A DNA stretch of 64,000 nucleotides from Micromonospora costi (GTDB lineage: Bacteria > Actinomycetota > Actinomycetes > Mycobacteriales > Micromonosporaceae). The stretch is from contig NZ_RBAN01000001.1 of NCBI RefSeq assembly GCF_003626655.1, positions 1,674,001 through 1,738,000 of the forward strand, in the 5' to 3' direction. The translations under genes were made by a program, and so were the position numbers. Below are positions 1 to 10,168 of this stretch, in pieces (within the stretch, counting starts at the first letter, position 1; each line of letters starts with the position of its first letter). Below the pieces are notes generated by a model, which was given only the letters and a program-made list of their open reading frames with translations, was not told where the DNA came from and made no database searches.

Positions 1-568
1 GGTCTCCATCGCCCTGATCGTCGCCATCGGGGCGCAGAACGCGTTCGTCCTGCGCCAGGGGCTGCGCCGCGAACACGTCGTACCCGTCGTCCTCACCTGC
101 GCGGCCTCGGACGCGCTGCTCATCGGGGCGGGCATCGCCGGGGTCGGCACGCTGGTGACCGGCCGGCCGGCGCTGCTCACCGCCGTCCGCTGGGGCGGCG
201 CCGTTTTCCTGCTCTGCTACGCGGCGCTCGCCGCGCGCCGCGCCCTGCGCCCCGGCGCCCTGCTGCCGACCGAACGGCCGCCGGCCACGCTGGGCGCCAC
301 GGTCCTGGCCTGCCTCGCCTTCACCTACCTGAACCCGCACGTCTACCTCGACACCGTGCTGCTGCTGGGCGGGATCGCGCAGCAGCACCCGCACCGCTGG
401 GTGTTCGGCGCCGGCGCCGCCCTGGCCAGCGCGGTCTGGTTCACCGCGCTGGGCGCCGGGGCGCACCGGCTCGCGCCGCTGCTCGCCCGTACCGTCGCCT
501 GGCGGGTCCTGGACGGCGTGATCGCCGCCGTGATGGCCGCGCTCGCGATCGCCCTGCTGCTCGGCTGA
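1..568 (+). CDS. LysE/ArgO-family amino-acid exporter, 5' partial
   Basis: The gene enters from the left edge; the reading frame starts at base 2 and about 188 residues are visible. The LysE-family N-terminal signature GAQNAFVLRQGL is present near residue 10, and the second family motif NPHVYLDT lies near residue 110. Several hydrophobic membrane segments follow, ending LALLLG before the stop. The family exports basic amino acids such as lysine and arginine across the inner membrane; substrate cannot be set from sequence. In many genomes a LysR-type regulator is divergent, but the upstream side is outside the window. Only the first few residues are missing. The family call is secure, the substrate is not. 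Confidence 0.93.
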   Translation, partial: VSIALIVAIGAQNAFVLRQGLRREHVVPVVLTCAASDALLIGAGIAGVGTLVTGRPALLTAVRWGGAVFLLCYAALAARRALRPGALLPTERPPATLGATVLACLAFTYLNPHVYLDTVLLLGGIAQQHPHRWVFGAGAALASAVWFTALGAGAHRLAPLLARTVAWRVLDGVIAAVMAALAIALLLG

Positions 569-659
569 CCGCGCGGCCCGCCCCAAGCCCGGCGCCGGCC
601 CGGCCAGCGGCGCAGCACAGCGCCGGACCACCGCCGGCGCCGCCGCACGGACCCGGTGA

Positions 660-2156
<1,497 letters not shown>

Positions 2157-2168
2157 GCCGGGACCGGG

Positions 2169-2732
2169 CTAGTCGACGAGGCGGCGGATGACCGCCCGGG
2201 CCGCCTCCCGAGGGTCGTCGCCCAGCCGGTCGGGCAGTGCTCCGGCCAGCCACAGCGTGGCGAAGCCGTGCACGATCGACCAGGCGGCGAGGGCGTCCCG
2301 CCCCGGGTCGCCCGGGCCGCCCCCGCGGGTGGGCAGCCCGGCCACCCGGGCCCGCAGGACGTCGCCGGCCCGGGCGCTGGCCGCCCGCACCTCCGCGGCG
2401 TCGGCCCGGTAGAGGTCGGGCCGGAACATCACCTCGAAGTGCGCGCGGTGCCGCACCGCGAAGTCGACGTACGCCACGCCGGCGGCGAGCAGGTCGTCGC
2501 CCGCGTCGCGCAGGGTCTGGGCGAGCAGGTCGAACCCCTGGACGGCGAGCGCGGTGAGCAGGCCGGCCTTGTCGCCGAAGTGGTGTGCGGGCGCGGCGTG
2601 CGAGACGCCGGCCCGGCGGGCCAGGTCGCGCAGGCTGAGGGCGGCCGGCCCGGACTCGCCGATCACCTCCGCGGCGGCGTCGAGGAGGGCGCGGCGCAGG
2701 TCGCCGTGATGGTAGCCACGCGTGGGACTCAT
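2169..2732 (-). CDS. TetR-family regulator with WHG-type ligand domain
   Basis: 187 residues. The N-terminal helix-turn-helix is classical (LSLRDLARRAGVSHAAPAHHF followed by DKAGLL, residues about 35-62). The C-terminal half contains a W-x-I-V-H-G-F-A-T-L-W motif near residue 155, typical of the TetR_C WHG ligand-binding group. It is divergent from a DoxX-like membrane protein, and two matching palindromes lie in the 79-base gap, so it probably represses both itself and the doxX gene. Its 3' end is 12 bases from the convergent guaB1 stop. The ligand is unknown. Confidence 0.92.
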   Translation of the reverse strand: MSPTRGYHHGDLRRALLDAAAEVIGESGPAALSLRDLARRAGVSHAAPAHHFGDKAGLLTALAVQGFDLLAQTLRDAGDDLLAAGVAYVDFAVRHRAHFEVMFRPDLYRADAAEVRAASARAGDVLRARVAGLPTRGGGPGDPGRDALAAWSIVHGFATLWLAGALPDRLGDDPREAARAVIRRLVD

Positions 2733-2743
2733 GACGCGATCCT

Positions 2744-2794
2744 ATCTTGCCATTGACAAGATGGCACGCGACCCGGCATCTTGTCGGTGACAAG
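2744..2794. promoter_or_regulatory. Two TetR operators between tetR and doxX
   Basis: Palindrome 1 is ATCTTG-N7-CAAGAT (2744-2762). Palindrome 2 is CTTGTC-GGT-GACAAG (2780-2794). Both fit the 15-base pattern CTTGnCnnTGACAAG. A TTGACA -35 for doxX (2753-2758) sits inside palindrome 1, and the -10 region falls on palindrome 2, so a bound repressor would block the doxX promoter. Autorepression of tetR is also likely. Assignment to the adjacent TetR is inference from position and spacing. Confidence 0.75.
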
Positions 2795-2811
2795 TTTACG
2801 AGGAGGATGTC

Positions 2812-3258
2812 ATGGCCCCCCTGATCGCACTGCTCGCCGGCACCGTGCTCGCCCGCCTCGCCGGGCTGGCCGGGTTCGACGCCCTGGACGGCTGGTCACC
2901 CGCTCTCCGGGTCGGCCTGGCCGCCATGTTCGCCCTGACCGGCATCGCCCACTTCGCCGAACCACGCCGGTCCGGCCTCGTCGCCATGGTGCCGCCGCGA
3001 CTGCCCCGCCCCGGGCTGCTGGTCACCGTGACCGGCGTCCTGGAACTGGCCGGCGCGGCGGCACTGCTGATCCCCGCCACGGCCCGCTGGGCGGCGGCGG
3101 GGCTCGGCCTGCTGATGCTCGCCATGTTCCCGGCGAACGTCTCGGCGGCCCGGCGCCGGCTCACCCTCGCGGGCCGGCCGGTCACCCCGCTGGCGCCGCG
3201 GACCGCGCTCCAGGTCGTGTTCGTGGCCACGGCGGCGGTAATTTCGTTTGGCCCCTGA
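2812..3258 (+). CDS. DoxX-family membrane protein
   Basis: 148 residues with four predicted membrane helices (about residues 2-20, 30-50, 64-85, 90-108). The fragment FALTGIAHFAEPRR is typical of DoxX-like proteins. The start ATG is preceded by a strong AGGAGGA at 2801-2807. DoxX proteins are small integral membrane proteins of uncertain function, often tied to oxidative or thiol stress. Divergence from a TetR gene with two operators suggests induction by a small molecule. The stop codon lies inside a palindrome that appears to be the operator of the next gene. Confidence 0.85.
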   Translation: MAPLIALLAGTVLARLAGLAGFDALDGWSPALRVGLAAMFALTGIAHFAEPRRSGLVAMVPPRLPRPGLLVTVTGVLELAGAAALLIPATARWAAAGLGLLMLAMFPANVSAARRRLTLAGRPVTPLAPRTALQVVFVATAAVISFGP

Positions 3259-3276
3259 CAATCAGGGGGCTAAGGT
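3248..3276 (+). promoter_or_regulatory. marR promoter with operator palindrome; leaderless start
   Basis: TTGGCC (3248-3253), a 17-base spacer and TAAGGT (3271-3276) form a promoter that would start transcription at or next to the GTG at 3284. The spacer contains a perfect inverted repeat CCCCTGA-CAA-TCAGGGG (3252-3268), ideally placed for MarR autorepression. The repeat overlaps the stop codon of the upstream doxX-like gene. It could instead be a weak terminator hairpin for doxX. Confidence 0.6.
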
Positions 3277-3283
3277 ACTTCGC

Positions 3284-3766
3284 GTGGATCTGGTCACCCT
3301 TCGCGACGTGCCGATGGGCCGCCTCCTTGCGGTCGCGGGCCACGTGGTCAGCCAGCGGTGGAACCGCTTCCTGGCCGAGAAGTTCAACCTCACCCAGGCC
3401 GGCATGGTCACCCTCATGACCCTCGACAAGGCCGGCTCGCTGCCGCACCGCGAGGTGGCCCAGCGTTGCTTCGTCCGGCCGGCCACGCTGACCGGCATCA
3501 TCGACACGCTGGAACGCGACGGGCTGGTCGAGCGGCAGCGCGACGACAACGACCGGCGCAGCGTACGCCTGGCCATCACCCCTGCCGGCCGCGAACGGGT
3601 GGCGGGGATCAGCGCCCTCATCCGCTCCGGGAGGCCGCTCACCTCGGTCGACGCCGACCCCGAGAAGGCGGCCGTGATCCGCGAGTTCCTGTTGGAGGTC
3701 ATCGGCAGTGGAGAGGAACCGCGCATGACCGAACCCACCGACGAGACGGGAGGTCCGCGGTGCTGA
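3284..3766 (+). CDS. MarR-family transcriptional regulator
   Basis: 160 residues from the GTG at 3284, chosen because a TAAGGT box lies 7 bases upstream (leaderless); the in-frame TTG at 3248 would put the promoter inside the gene. The winged helix is clear: [22 protein letters not shown], recognition helix [18 protein letters not shown] and wing [18 protein letters not shown]. MarR proteins are dimeric repressors released by small molecules. The gene overlaps the following ABC transporter gene by 7 bases, so it heads a marR-ABC-ABC operon and probably controls drug or lipid export. Confidence 0.9.
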   Translation: MDLVTLRDVPMGRLLAVAGHVVSQRWNRFLAEKFNLTQAGMVTLMTLDKAGSLPHREVAQRCFVRPATLTGIIDTLERDGLVERQRDDNDRRSVRLAITPAGRERVAGISALIRSGRPLTSVDADPEKAAVIREFLLEVIGSGEEPRMTEPTDETGGPRC

Positions 3767-5496
3767 TCCGACTGCTCCGCGACCACCTGCGCCCGTACCC
3801 GAAACCGCTGGCCGCGGTGGTGCTGCTCCAGTTCGTCGGCACCATGGCCTCGCTCTACCTGCCCAGCCTCAACGCCGACATCATCGACAAGGGCGTGGCC
3901 CGTGGCGACACCGACTACATCGTGCGGACCGGCGGCTGGATGCTGCTCGTCAGCCTCGTCCAGATCGTCTGCTCGATCGCGGCGGTCTACCTCGGCGCCC
4001 GGACCGCGATGGGCTTCGGCCGCGACGTCCGGGCGGCGATCTTCCAGCACGTCAACCGCTTCTCGGCCCGCGAGGTCGCCCGGTTCGGCGCGCCCTCGCT
4101 GATCACCCGCAACACCAACGACGTGCAGCAGGTGCAGATGCTCGTGCTGATGAGCTGCACCATGCTGGTGGCCGCACCGATCATGAGCGTCGGCGGTGTG
4201 GTCATGGCGCTGCGCGAGGACGTCGGGCTGTCCTGGCTGATGCTGGTCTGCGTACCGGTGCTCGCCGCCGCGCTGGCGTCGGTCATCCGCCGGATGGTGC
4301 CCGGGTTCAGGCTCATGCAGACCCGGATCGACACGGTCAACCGGGTGCTGCGCGAGCAGATCACCGGCATCCGGGTGGTCCGCGCCTTCGTCCGCGAGCC
4401 GTACGAGACGCGGCGCTTCGGGGTGGCCAACGCCGACCTCACCGCGACCGCGCTGCGGGTGGGCCGGCTGCTGGCGCTGATCTTCCCGGTCGTGATGCTG
4501 GTGCTCAACGTGTCCAGCGTCGCGGTGCTGTGGTTCGGCGCGCAGCGCGTCGACTCCGGTGCCATCCAGATCGGTGCGCTGACCGCCTTCCTCCAGTACC
4601 TCATGCAGATCCTGATGGCCGTCATGATGGCCACCTTCATGCTCATGATGGTGCCCCGGGCGGCGGTCTGCGCCGAGCGCATCGGCGAGGTGCTCGACAC
4701 CGACACGTCGGTGGTGCCGCCCGCCGCCCCGGCCGCCCGGGTCCCGACGACCCGCGCCGAACTCGAGCTTCGTGGGGTGCGGTTCCAGTACCCGGGCGCG
4801 GCCGAGCCGGTGCTGCGGGACATCTCGTTCCGGGTCACGCCCGGCACGACCACGGCCGTCATCGGCAGCACGGGCGCGGGCAAGACCACCCTGCTGTCGC
4901 TGATCCCGCGGCTGGTCGACGTCACGGCCGGCGCCGTGCTGGTCGACGGCGTGGACGTCCGGGAACTGGCGCCCGACGAGCTGTGGCGCCGGATCGGCCT
5001 CGTGCCGCAGCGGCCGTACCTGTTCACCGGCACGGTGGCGAGCAACCTGCGGTACGGCAACCCGGACGCGACCGACGACGAGCTGTGGGCCGCGCTGGAG
5101 ATCGCCCAGGCCGCCGACTTCGTCGCCCAGATGCCCGAGGGGCTGGAGGCCCCGATCGCGCAGGGCGGCACCAACGTCTCCGGCGGCCAGCGACAGCGGC
5201 TCGCCATCGCCCGGGCCCTGGTCCGGAAGCCGGAGATCTACCTGTTCGACGACTCGTTCTCCGCGCTCGACCTGGGCACCGACGCGCGGTTGCGGGCGGC
5301 GCTGCGGCCGGTCACCGCGGACGCCGCCGTGGTGATCGTGGCCCAGCGGGTCTCCACGATCGTCGACGCCGACCAGATCATCGTGCTCGAGGACGGGGGA
5401 GTCGTCGGAGTGGGACGACACGGAGAACTACTGGAGAGCTGCCCGACGTACGCCGAGATCGTGGCCTCGCAGCAGACCGCGGAGGTGACGGCATGA
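3760..5496 (+). CDS. ABC exporter half-transporter, degenerate-site subunit
   Basis: 578 residues: six membrane helices (about 1-310) then an ATPase domain. Walker A is GSTGAGKTT (near residue 367) and the signature [15 protein letters not shown] is canonical. Walker B reads [10 protein letters not shown], with Asp in place of the catalytic Glu, and the switch position is Gln (VAQRVSTI) instead of His. Such changes mark the degenerate-site subunit of heterodimeric exporters such as BmrC/BmrD or TM287/288. GTG start at 3760 has GGGAGGT 5 bases upstream and overlaps marR. It overlaps its partner by ATGA. Substrate unknown; multidrug or lipid export is likely. Confidence 0.92.
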   Translation: MLIRLLRDHLRPYPKPLAAVVLLQFVGTMASLYLPSLNADIIDKGVARGDTDYIVRTGGWMLLVSLVQIVCSIAAVYLGARTAMGFGRDVRAAIFQHVNRFSAREVARFGAPSLITRNTNDVQQVQMLVLMSCTMLVAAPIMSVGGVVMALREDVGLSWLMLVCVPVLAAALASVIRRMVPGFRLMQTRIDTVNRVLREQITGIRVVRAFVREPYETRRFGVANADLTATALRVGRLLALIFPVVMLVLNVSSVAVLWFGAQRVDSGAIQIGALTAFLQYLMQILMAVMMATFMLMMVPRAAVCAERIGEVLDTDTSVVPPAAPAARVPTTRAELELRGVRFQYPGAAEPVLRDISFRVTPGTTTAVIGSTGAGKTTLLSLIPRLVDVTAGAVLVDGVDVRELAPDELWRRIGLVPQRPYLFTGTVASNLRYGNPDATDDELWAALEIAQAADFVAQMPEGLEAPIAQGGTNVSGGQRQRLAIARALVRKPEIYLFDDSFSALDLGTDARLRAALRPVTADAAVVIVAQRVSTIVDADQIIVLEDGGVVGVGRHGELLESCPTYAEIVASQQTAEVTA

Positions 5497-7550
5497 CCGA
5501 CAGGGCGTCTGCCGTACCCGCGCAGAAACCGTCCGGCGACGGGGCGACCCCGCGGCGCCTGCCCGGCGGCGGGGGTGGGCGCGGCGGTCCGCACTTCGGG
5601 GCGGGGATGCCCGCCGAGCGGTCGATGAACTTCGGGCCGTCGGCGCGGCGCCTGCTCGGCCGGCTCCGGCCGCAGCGGCTCCAGCTCGGCGTGGTCGTCG
5701 CGCTGGCGCTGGTGAGCGTGGGGCTGAGCGTCACCGGGCCGAAGATCCTCGGTCACGCCACCGACCTGATCTTCACCGGGGTGATCGGTCGGCAGCTGAC
5801 CGGCGTCACGACCGACCAGGCGATCGCGGCCGCCCGCGCCACCGGCAACGACGCGTACGCGGACATGCTGGCCCGGATGAACCCGGTGCCCGGTGCGGGC
5901 ATCGACTTCACGGCGCTCGGCCGGGTGCTGTTGCTCGCGCTCGGCCTCTACCTCGCCGCGAGCCTGCTCATGTGGTGGCAGGGCTGGCTGCTCAACGGTG
6001 TGGTGCAGCGCACCGTGCTGACGCTGCGCGCCGAGGTCGAGGAGAAGCTCAACCGGTTGCCGTTGCCGTACTTCGACCGGCAGCCCCGCGGTGAGCTGCT
6101 CAGCCGGGTCACGAACGACATCGACAACATCTCGCAGAGCCTCCAGCAGACGCTGAGCCAACTGCTCACGTCGCTGCTCACCGTCGTGGGCGTGCTCGGC
6201 TTCATGTTCTGGATCTCGCCGCTGCTCGCGGTCGTGGCCCTGGTCGCCGTGCCGCTGTCGGTGCTGGTGACCCAGCGCATCGCCAAACGGTCGCAGAAGC
6301 AGTTCATCGCCCAGTGGACGCACACCGGCGAGCTGAACGGCCAGATCGAGGAGGCGTTCACCGGGCACGAGCTGGTCAAGGTCTTCGGACGCCAGCGGGA
6401 GGTCGAGGCCGCGTTCACGGAGAAGAACGAGCAGCTGTTCAAGGCGAGCTTCGCCGCGCAGTTCATCTCCGGAATCATCATGCCGTCGATGATGTTCATC
6501 GGGAACCTCAGCTACGTGGCCATCGCGGTCGTGGGCGGCCTGCGGGTCGCCTCGGGGTCGATGAGCCTCGGTGACGTGCAGGCGTTCATCCAGTACTCGC
6601 GGCAGTTCACGCAGCCGCTCACGCAGGTGGCCTCGATGGCCAACCTGCTTCAGTCCGGGGTGGCGTCGGCGGAACGGGTCTTCGCGGTGCTGGACGCCGA
6701 CGAGCAGAGCCCCGACCCGGCCGAGCCGGCCCGGGTGGTCGAGCCGCACGGCCGGGTGGAGTTCGAGCACGTCTCGTTCCGGTACGAGCCGGACAAGCCG
6801 CTTATCGAGGACCTGTCGCTGGTCGCCGAGCCGGGCCACACCGTGGCGATCGTCGGGCCCACGGGCGCCGGCAAGACCACGCTCGTCAACCTGATCATGC
6901 GCTTCTACGAGCTGGACGCCGGCCGGATCACCCTGGACGGCGTGGACGTCACCACCATGCGGCGGGACGACCTGCGCGGCCGGATCGGGATGGTCCTCCA
7001 GGACACGTGGCTGTTCGCGGGCACCATCCGCGACAACATCGCGTACGGCCGGCCGGACGCGACCGAGGAGGAGATCCTCGCCGCCGCGCGGGCCACGTTC
7101 GTGGACCGGTTCGTGCGCAGCCTGCCCGACGGCTACGACACGCTCATCGACGAGGAGGGCAGCAACGTCAGCGCGGGCGAGAAGCAGCTCATCACGATCG
7201 CCCGGGCGTTCCTCGCCGAGCCGTCGCTGCTGATCCTCGACGAGGCGACCAGCTCGGTGGACACCCGTACCGAGGTGCTGCTGCAACGGGCGATGGCCGC
7301 GCTGCGCTCGGACCGGACCAGCTTCGTGATCGCGCACCGGCTCTCCACCATCCGGGACGCCGACCTGATCCTGATGATGGAGAACGGCCGGATCGTCGAG
7401 CAGGGCACGCACGAGCAGCTGCTCGCCGCACAGGGGGCGTACCACCGGCTGTACCAGTCGCAGTTCACGTCCGCGCTCACCGAGCCCGACGAGCCCACCG
7501 ACGGCGCCCCCCGCCGGCCGGCACCGGTGCAGGGGGCGCTGTCGGCGTGA
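5493..7550 (+). CDS. ABC exporter half-transporter, catalytic-site subunit
   Basis: 685 residues. A Gly/Pro-rich disordered N-terminus of about 50 residues precedes six membrane helices and the ATPase domain. Walker A is GPTGAGKTT (near residue 452), Walker [12 protein letters not shown] keeps the catalytic Glu, and the switch His is present (IAHRLSTI). The signature is altered to [15 protein letters not shown]. Together with the upstream subunit, which has a normal signature but a defective Walker B, this gives one working and one degenerate ATP site. The 4-base ATGA overlap implies translational coupling. It ends 5 bases from the convergent thrS-like gene. Confidence 0.93.
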   Translation: MTDRASAVPAQKPSGDGATPRRLPGGGGGRGGPHFGAGMPAERSMNFGPSARRLLGRLRPQRLQLGVVVALALVSVGLSVTGPKILGHATDLIFTGVIGRQLTGVTTDQAIAAARATGNDAYADMLARMNPVPGAGIDFTALGRVLLLALGLYLAASLLMWWQGWLLNGVVQRTVLTLRAEVEEKLNRLPLPYFDRQPRGELLSRVTNDIDNISQSLQQTLSQLLTSLLTVVGVLGFMFWISPLLAVVALVAVPLSVLVTQRIAKRSQKQFIAQWTHTGELNGQIEEAFTGHELVKVFGRQREVEAAFTEKNEQLFKASFAAQFISGIIMPSMMFIGNLSYVAIAVVGGLRVASGSMSLGDVQAFIQYSRQFTQPLTQVASMANLLQSGVASAERVFAVLDADEQSPDPAEPARVVEPHGRVEFEHVSFRYEPDKPLIEDLSLVAEPGHTVAIVGPTGAGKTTLVNLIMRFYELDAGRITLDGVDVTTMRRDDLRGRIGMVLQDTWLFAGTIRDNIAYGRPDATEEEILAAARATFVDRFVRSLPDGYDTLIDEEGSNVSAGEKQLITIARAFLAEPSLLILDEATSSVDTRTEVLLQRAMAALRSDRTSFVIAHRLSTIRDADLILMMENGRIVEQGTHEQLLAAQGAYHRLYQSQFTSALTEPDEPTDGAPRRPAPVQGALSA

Positions 7551-7555
7551 GCCGG

Positions 7556-8770
7556 TCAGCCGGGAAGCAGGTCGGCGGAGCGGGCGGCCACCACACCGGT
7601 GACCAGCCCGAGGGCCGCGTCGACGGGCATCGGGTCCAGCCCGCGCCCGTCGCGCAGCCGCAGGGCGACCCGCCCGCCGGCCGCCTCCCGGGCACCGATC
7701 ACGGCGACGTACGGCACCCGGCGCCGGGCCGCCTCCCGGACCCGGGCGCCCAGCGAGCCGGCGTCGTCGACCTCGACCCGCAACCCGGCGGCCTCGGCGC
7801 GGCGGGCCAGGTCGGCCGCTTCGCCGGCCTGCCCGTCGTCCACCGGCAGCACCACCAGCTGGACGGGGGCGTACCAGGCCGGGAAGGCCCCCTCGTGCAC
7901 CTCGATGAGGTACGCGAACAGGCGCTCCATGCTGCCCACCAGGCTCCGGTGCACCATCACGGGCCGGCGGCGCGACCCGTCCCGGTCGGTGTACGACAGG
8001 TCGAACCGTTCCGGCTTGTCGAAGTCGAGCTGCACGGTGGACAGGGTCGACTCCCGGCCGGCGGCGTCCACGATCTGGATGTCGATCTTCGGTCCGTAGA
8101 AGGCGGCGTCACCGGGCGCCTCGACGTACGCCATCCCGGTCAGCGCGGCCCGCAGCAGCTCCTCGGCGCGGGCCCACTGCGCGTCGTCGCCCACGTACCG
8201 CTGCTCGGGCCCGCGCAGCGACAACCGGTACCCCGCCGGGCGGACGCCGAGCGCCGCGTGGGCCTCGCGGATGAGCCGCAGGATCTCGGCGACCTCCTCC
8301 CCGACCTGCTCCAGGGCGCAGAAGTTGTGCGCGTCGTTGAGCGAGATGGCGCGTACCCGGGACAGGCCGCCGAGCACCCCGGAGCGCTCGGAGCGGTACA
8401 TCCCGCCCAGCTCCGCCACGCGCAACGGCAGCTCCCGATAGGAGCGGCCACGCGCCCGGTACACGAGCGCGTGGTGCGGGCAGAGCGCCGGCCGGAGCAC
8501 GAACTCGTCGTCGGCGGAGACCCGCATCGGCGGGAACATGTCGTCGGCGAAGTAGCCGAGGTGGCCGGAACGTTCGAAGAGTTCCCGCTTGCCCAGTGGC
8601 GGCGAGTAGACGTGCCGGTAGCCGGCCCGGCGCTCCAGCTCCCGGACGTACTCCTCGACCGCGTGCCGGGCCGCGGCGCCGGCTGGCAGCCAGATCGGCA
8701 GCCCGGCGCCCGCGAGGGGGTCGGAGACGAACAGCTCCAGCTCCCGGCCGAGCTTGCGGTGGTCGATCAT
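7556..8770 (-). CDS. Threonyl-tRNA synthetase paralogue lacking TGS and editing domains
   Basis: 404 residues; normal bacterial ThrRS is about 640-680. The class II core is complete: motif 2 around ELGGMYRSERSG (near residue 117), the zinc ligands Cys in ALCPHH, His in NDAHNFC and His in VMVHRSL, motif 3 GSMERLF, and the anticodon-binding domain at the C-terminus. The TGS and N2 editing domains are absent, so Ser-tRNAThr proofreading is not expected from this protein alone. The ATG at 8770 follows AGGGAG at 6 bases. It is preceded by a Thr-rich leader ORF. A full-length ThrRS presumably exists elsewhere. Roles as a starvation-induced or inhibitor-resistant isoenzyme are inference. Confidence 0.9.
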   Translation of the reverse strand: MIDHRKLGRELELFVSDPLAGAGLPIWLPAGAAARHAVEEYVRELERRAGYRHVYSPPLGKRELFERSGHLGYFADDMFPPMRVSADDEFVLRPALCPHHALVYRARGRSYRELPLRVAELGGMYRSERSGVLGGLSRVRAISLNDAHNFCALEQVGEEVAEILRLIREAHAALGVRPAGYRLSLRGPEQRYVGDDAQWARAEELLRAALTGMAYVEAPGDAAFYGPKIDIQIVDAAGRESTLSTVQLDFDKPERFDLSYTDRDGSRRRPVMVHRSLVGSMERLFAYLIEVHEGAFPAWYAPVQLVVLPVDDGQAGEAADLARRAEAAGLRVEVDDAGSLGARVREAARRRVPYVAVIGAREAAGGRVALRLRDGRGLDPMPVDAALGLVTGVVAARSADLLPG

Positions 8771-8819
8771 GTCGCTCTCCCTCATGGGGTACGACCCGGA
8801 GGCGACCTGCTCCACGAAC

Positions 8820-8900
8820 GCCGCACGGCCCTCGGGGGCGGATCGCCCCGGGGCCTTGTGGACGGAAACGTCAGTGCGGCACGCCGGGGTGTCCCGGCGT
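8820..8900 (-). promoter_or_regulatory. Attenuator-like RNA structures upstream of thrS paralogue
   Basis: Three structures can be read on the minus strand. First is a perfect 8-bp hairpin (8881-8900) that overlaps the third Thr codon of the leader ORF. Second is a strong GC hairpin (8827-8855), about 11-12 bp with two single-base bulges and an ATC loop. Third, GCCGCAC at the leader stop (8874-8880 complement) can pair with GTGCGGC (8820-8826 complement), enclosing the second hairpin. A ribosome stalled on the Thr codons would melt the first hairpin and change the downstream folding. There is no long U-tract, as is common in actinobacteria. Termination versus antitermination roles are inference. 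Confidence 0.6.
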
Positions 8901-8924
8901 CGTGGTCAGGTTCGCACTGCGCAT
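8871..8924 (-). CDS. Threonine-rich leader peptide (17 aa)
   Basis: A short ORF encodes MRSANLTTTPGHPGVPH, with three consecutive Thr codons ACC-ACG-ACG at codons 7-9. It ends 100 bases before the start of a threonyl-tRNA synthetase paralogue. Matching the amino acid of the leader to the enzyme is the hallmark of ribosome-mediated attenuation. The ORF is probably leaderless: TACGGT on the minus strand (8931-8936) lies 6 bases before the ATG and no Shine-Dalgarno is visible. Only a short ORF, so chance is possible, but the Thr run, position and hairpins together make it convincing. Confidence 0.7.
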   Translation of the reverse strand: MRSANLTTTPGHPGVPH

Positions 8925-8930
8925 GGCGCG

Positions 8931-8936
8931 ACCGTA
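8931..8936 (-). promoter_or_regulatory. -10 box of thrS leader transcript
   Basis: TACGGT on the minus strand, 6 bases upstream of the leader-peptide ATG. This predicts a transcript beginning at or beside that ATG. No good -35 is visible. Confidence 0.5.
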
Positions 8937-9388
8937 CGCGCGGCCGGCCGGCGGGCGCACCCGGTTTTCGGGCGGCCGGGCATCGGGGCGTTGCCTGGCT
9001 GAGGCCGCCCGCAGCGCTCGGGGGAACCGGCCGCTCGGGGCGCTCGGCCTGCCCGGGGCGTCCGGGCCGCTCGGGGCCGGCTCGGGCGCGGGCGGAGGGG
9101 CGGGAGAGGGTGGGCCGCCGGCACGGGACCTGCCGGCGGCCCGGGGCGACCCGGTCGTCAGGAACGGGGGACCCGACGGTCGTGGGGCCGCGCGGCCACA
9201 ACGGTACGCCGACGGACGCCGATCCGCCGACCGTACCGAGGGCCGTGACCGGGAGCGGTGCCGGCTCGTTGTACCCGGGTGGCCCTGCCGTGTCCATGGT
9301 CACCACCGCCCAGGGCTGTCAGCGGTGACGCCGGACACGCCGTCAGGCTCGGTACATCCGATCGGCCGCATCCGGCGAGGTGGCAGGC
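8937..9388. other. Intergenic region with a dense set of GC hairpins
   Basis: No convincing gene on either strand between the divergent thrS leader and dedA. The region holds a perfect 12-bp stem with a 7-base loop (9112-9142), a 12-base perfect palindrome GGCCGCGCGGCC (9186-9197), and a 7-bp stem CGGTACG/CGTACCG (9202-9238) with an inner CGGA/TCCG hairpin. It may be a long dedA leader, a small RNA or only GC-rich spacer. No match to a riboswitch I know. Confidence 0.4.
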
Positions 9389-10096
9389 GTGCCCGAACTA
9401 CTCACTGACGTCGCGTCGCCGACGTGGGCGTACCTCGCGCTGCTCGGCCTGCTCCTCGCGGACGCCTTCGTCCCGGTGATCCCCACCCAGGCCATCATGA
9501 TCACCGGCGGCGCCCTCACCGTGTACGGCGGGCTGGACCTGACCCTGACCATCGCCGTGGGCGCGGCCGGGGTTTTCGCCGGGGACCTCGCCTGCTACCT
9601 GCTGGGCCGAACCGCCCCGGACCGGCGGGCGCCCCGGCACGCCGAGCCGAGCCGGACCCGCCGGGTCGCCGACCGCGTCACCCAGGGCTTACGAAGACCC
9701 GGGCCGCTGGTCATCCTGCTCTGCCGGTTCGTGCCCGGCGGCCGGATGGCGGCCTGCTTCTCGGCCGGCCGCAGCCGCTACCCGTACCGGCTCTTCCTGC
9801 TCTACGAGACGACCGCGGCGGTGGGCTGGGCGACGTACGGGGGGCTGGTCGGCCACCTGGGCGGCACCGCGCTGACCGAGTCCACCTGGCGGCTCGCGGT
9901 GATCGCCGCCGTGGCGGCGGTCGGCTTCGCGGGCGCCGGCTGGGCCATGACGATGGTCAGCGCCCGCCGCGCCAATCCCGACGTCCCCGTGAAGCTGGGG
10001 CGCGACCGCGGCAACACGGACGTCGCGCTGTCCGCCCTACCGGTACACCCCGACATCACGGAACCCGGGCCGGTCACACCCCCCGGTCGCTCCTAG
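9389..10096 (+). CDS. DedA-family (VTT domain) membrane protein
   Basis: 235 residues from the GTG at 9389, which has GAGGTGG 6 bases upstream; a GTG at 9380 is the alternative. The sequence has the DedA pattern: an N-terminal hydrophobic helix with DAFVPVIPTQAI, a central RFVPGGRMAACFSAGRSRYP motif, and C-terminal helices with GWATYGGLVGHLGG. DedA proteins are thought to act as lipid or undecaprenyl-phosphate flippases and support envelope homeostasis. About 40 residues of Arg/Pro-rich linker (RTAPDRRAPRHAEPSRTRR) lie in the middle loop. No operon partner. Confidence 0.85.
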   Translation: MPELLTDVASPTWAYLALLGLLLADAFVPVIPTQAIMITGGALTVYGGLDLTLTIAVGAAGVFAGDLACYLLGRTAPDRRAPRHAEPSRTRRVADRVTQGLRRPGPLVILLCRFVPGGRMAACFSAGRSRYPYRLFLLYETTAAVGWATYGGLVGHLGGTALTESTWRLAVIAAVAAVGFAGAGWAMTMVSARRANPDVPVKLGRDRGNTDVALSALPVHPDITEPGPVTPPGRS

Positions 10097-10168
10097 GGGT
10101 GGTCCCCGGGAGGGAATTCGGTGGCCCGCCCCGATCCGTTTCGGGTGGTTCCGGCGACAGGCTGAGGC

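Noticed and set aside
3262..5421. Very long open frame on the minus strand opposite the marR/ABC genes
   Set aside because: A shadow of high-GC coding: the product is Asp/His/Arg/Gly-rich with no domain, while the plus strand has complete ABC transporter motifs. Similar shadows at 5238-7445, 4530-7550 and 54392-57760 were rejected for the same reason.
8770..8960. T-box riboswitch upstream of the thrS-like gene
   Set aside because: No T-box core (TGGNACCGCG) or specifier-loop arrangement could be found; the Thr-codon leader ORF explains the region better.
8782..9306. Minus-strand 174-residue ORF between thrS and dedA
   Set aside because: Pro/Arg/Gly-rich without domain, overlaps the Thr leader and hairpins; regarded as non-coding.
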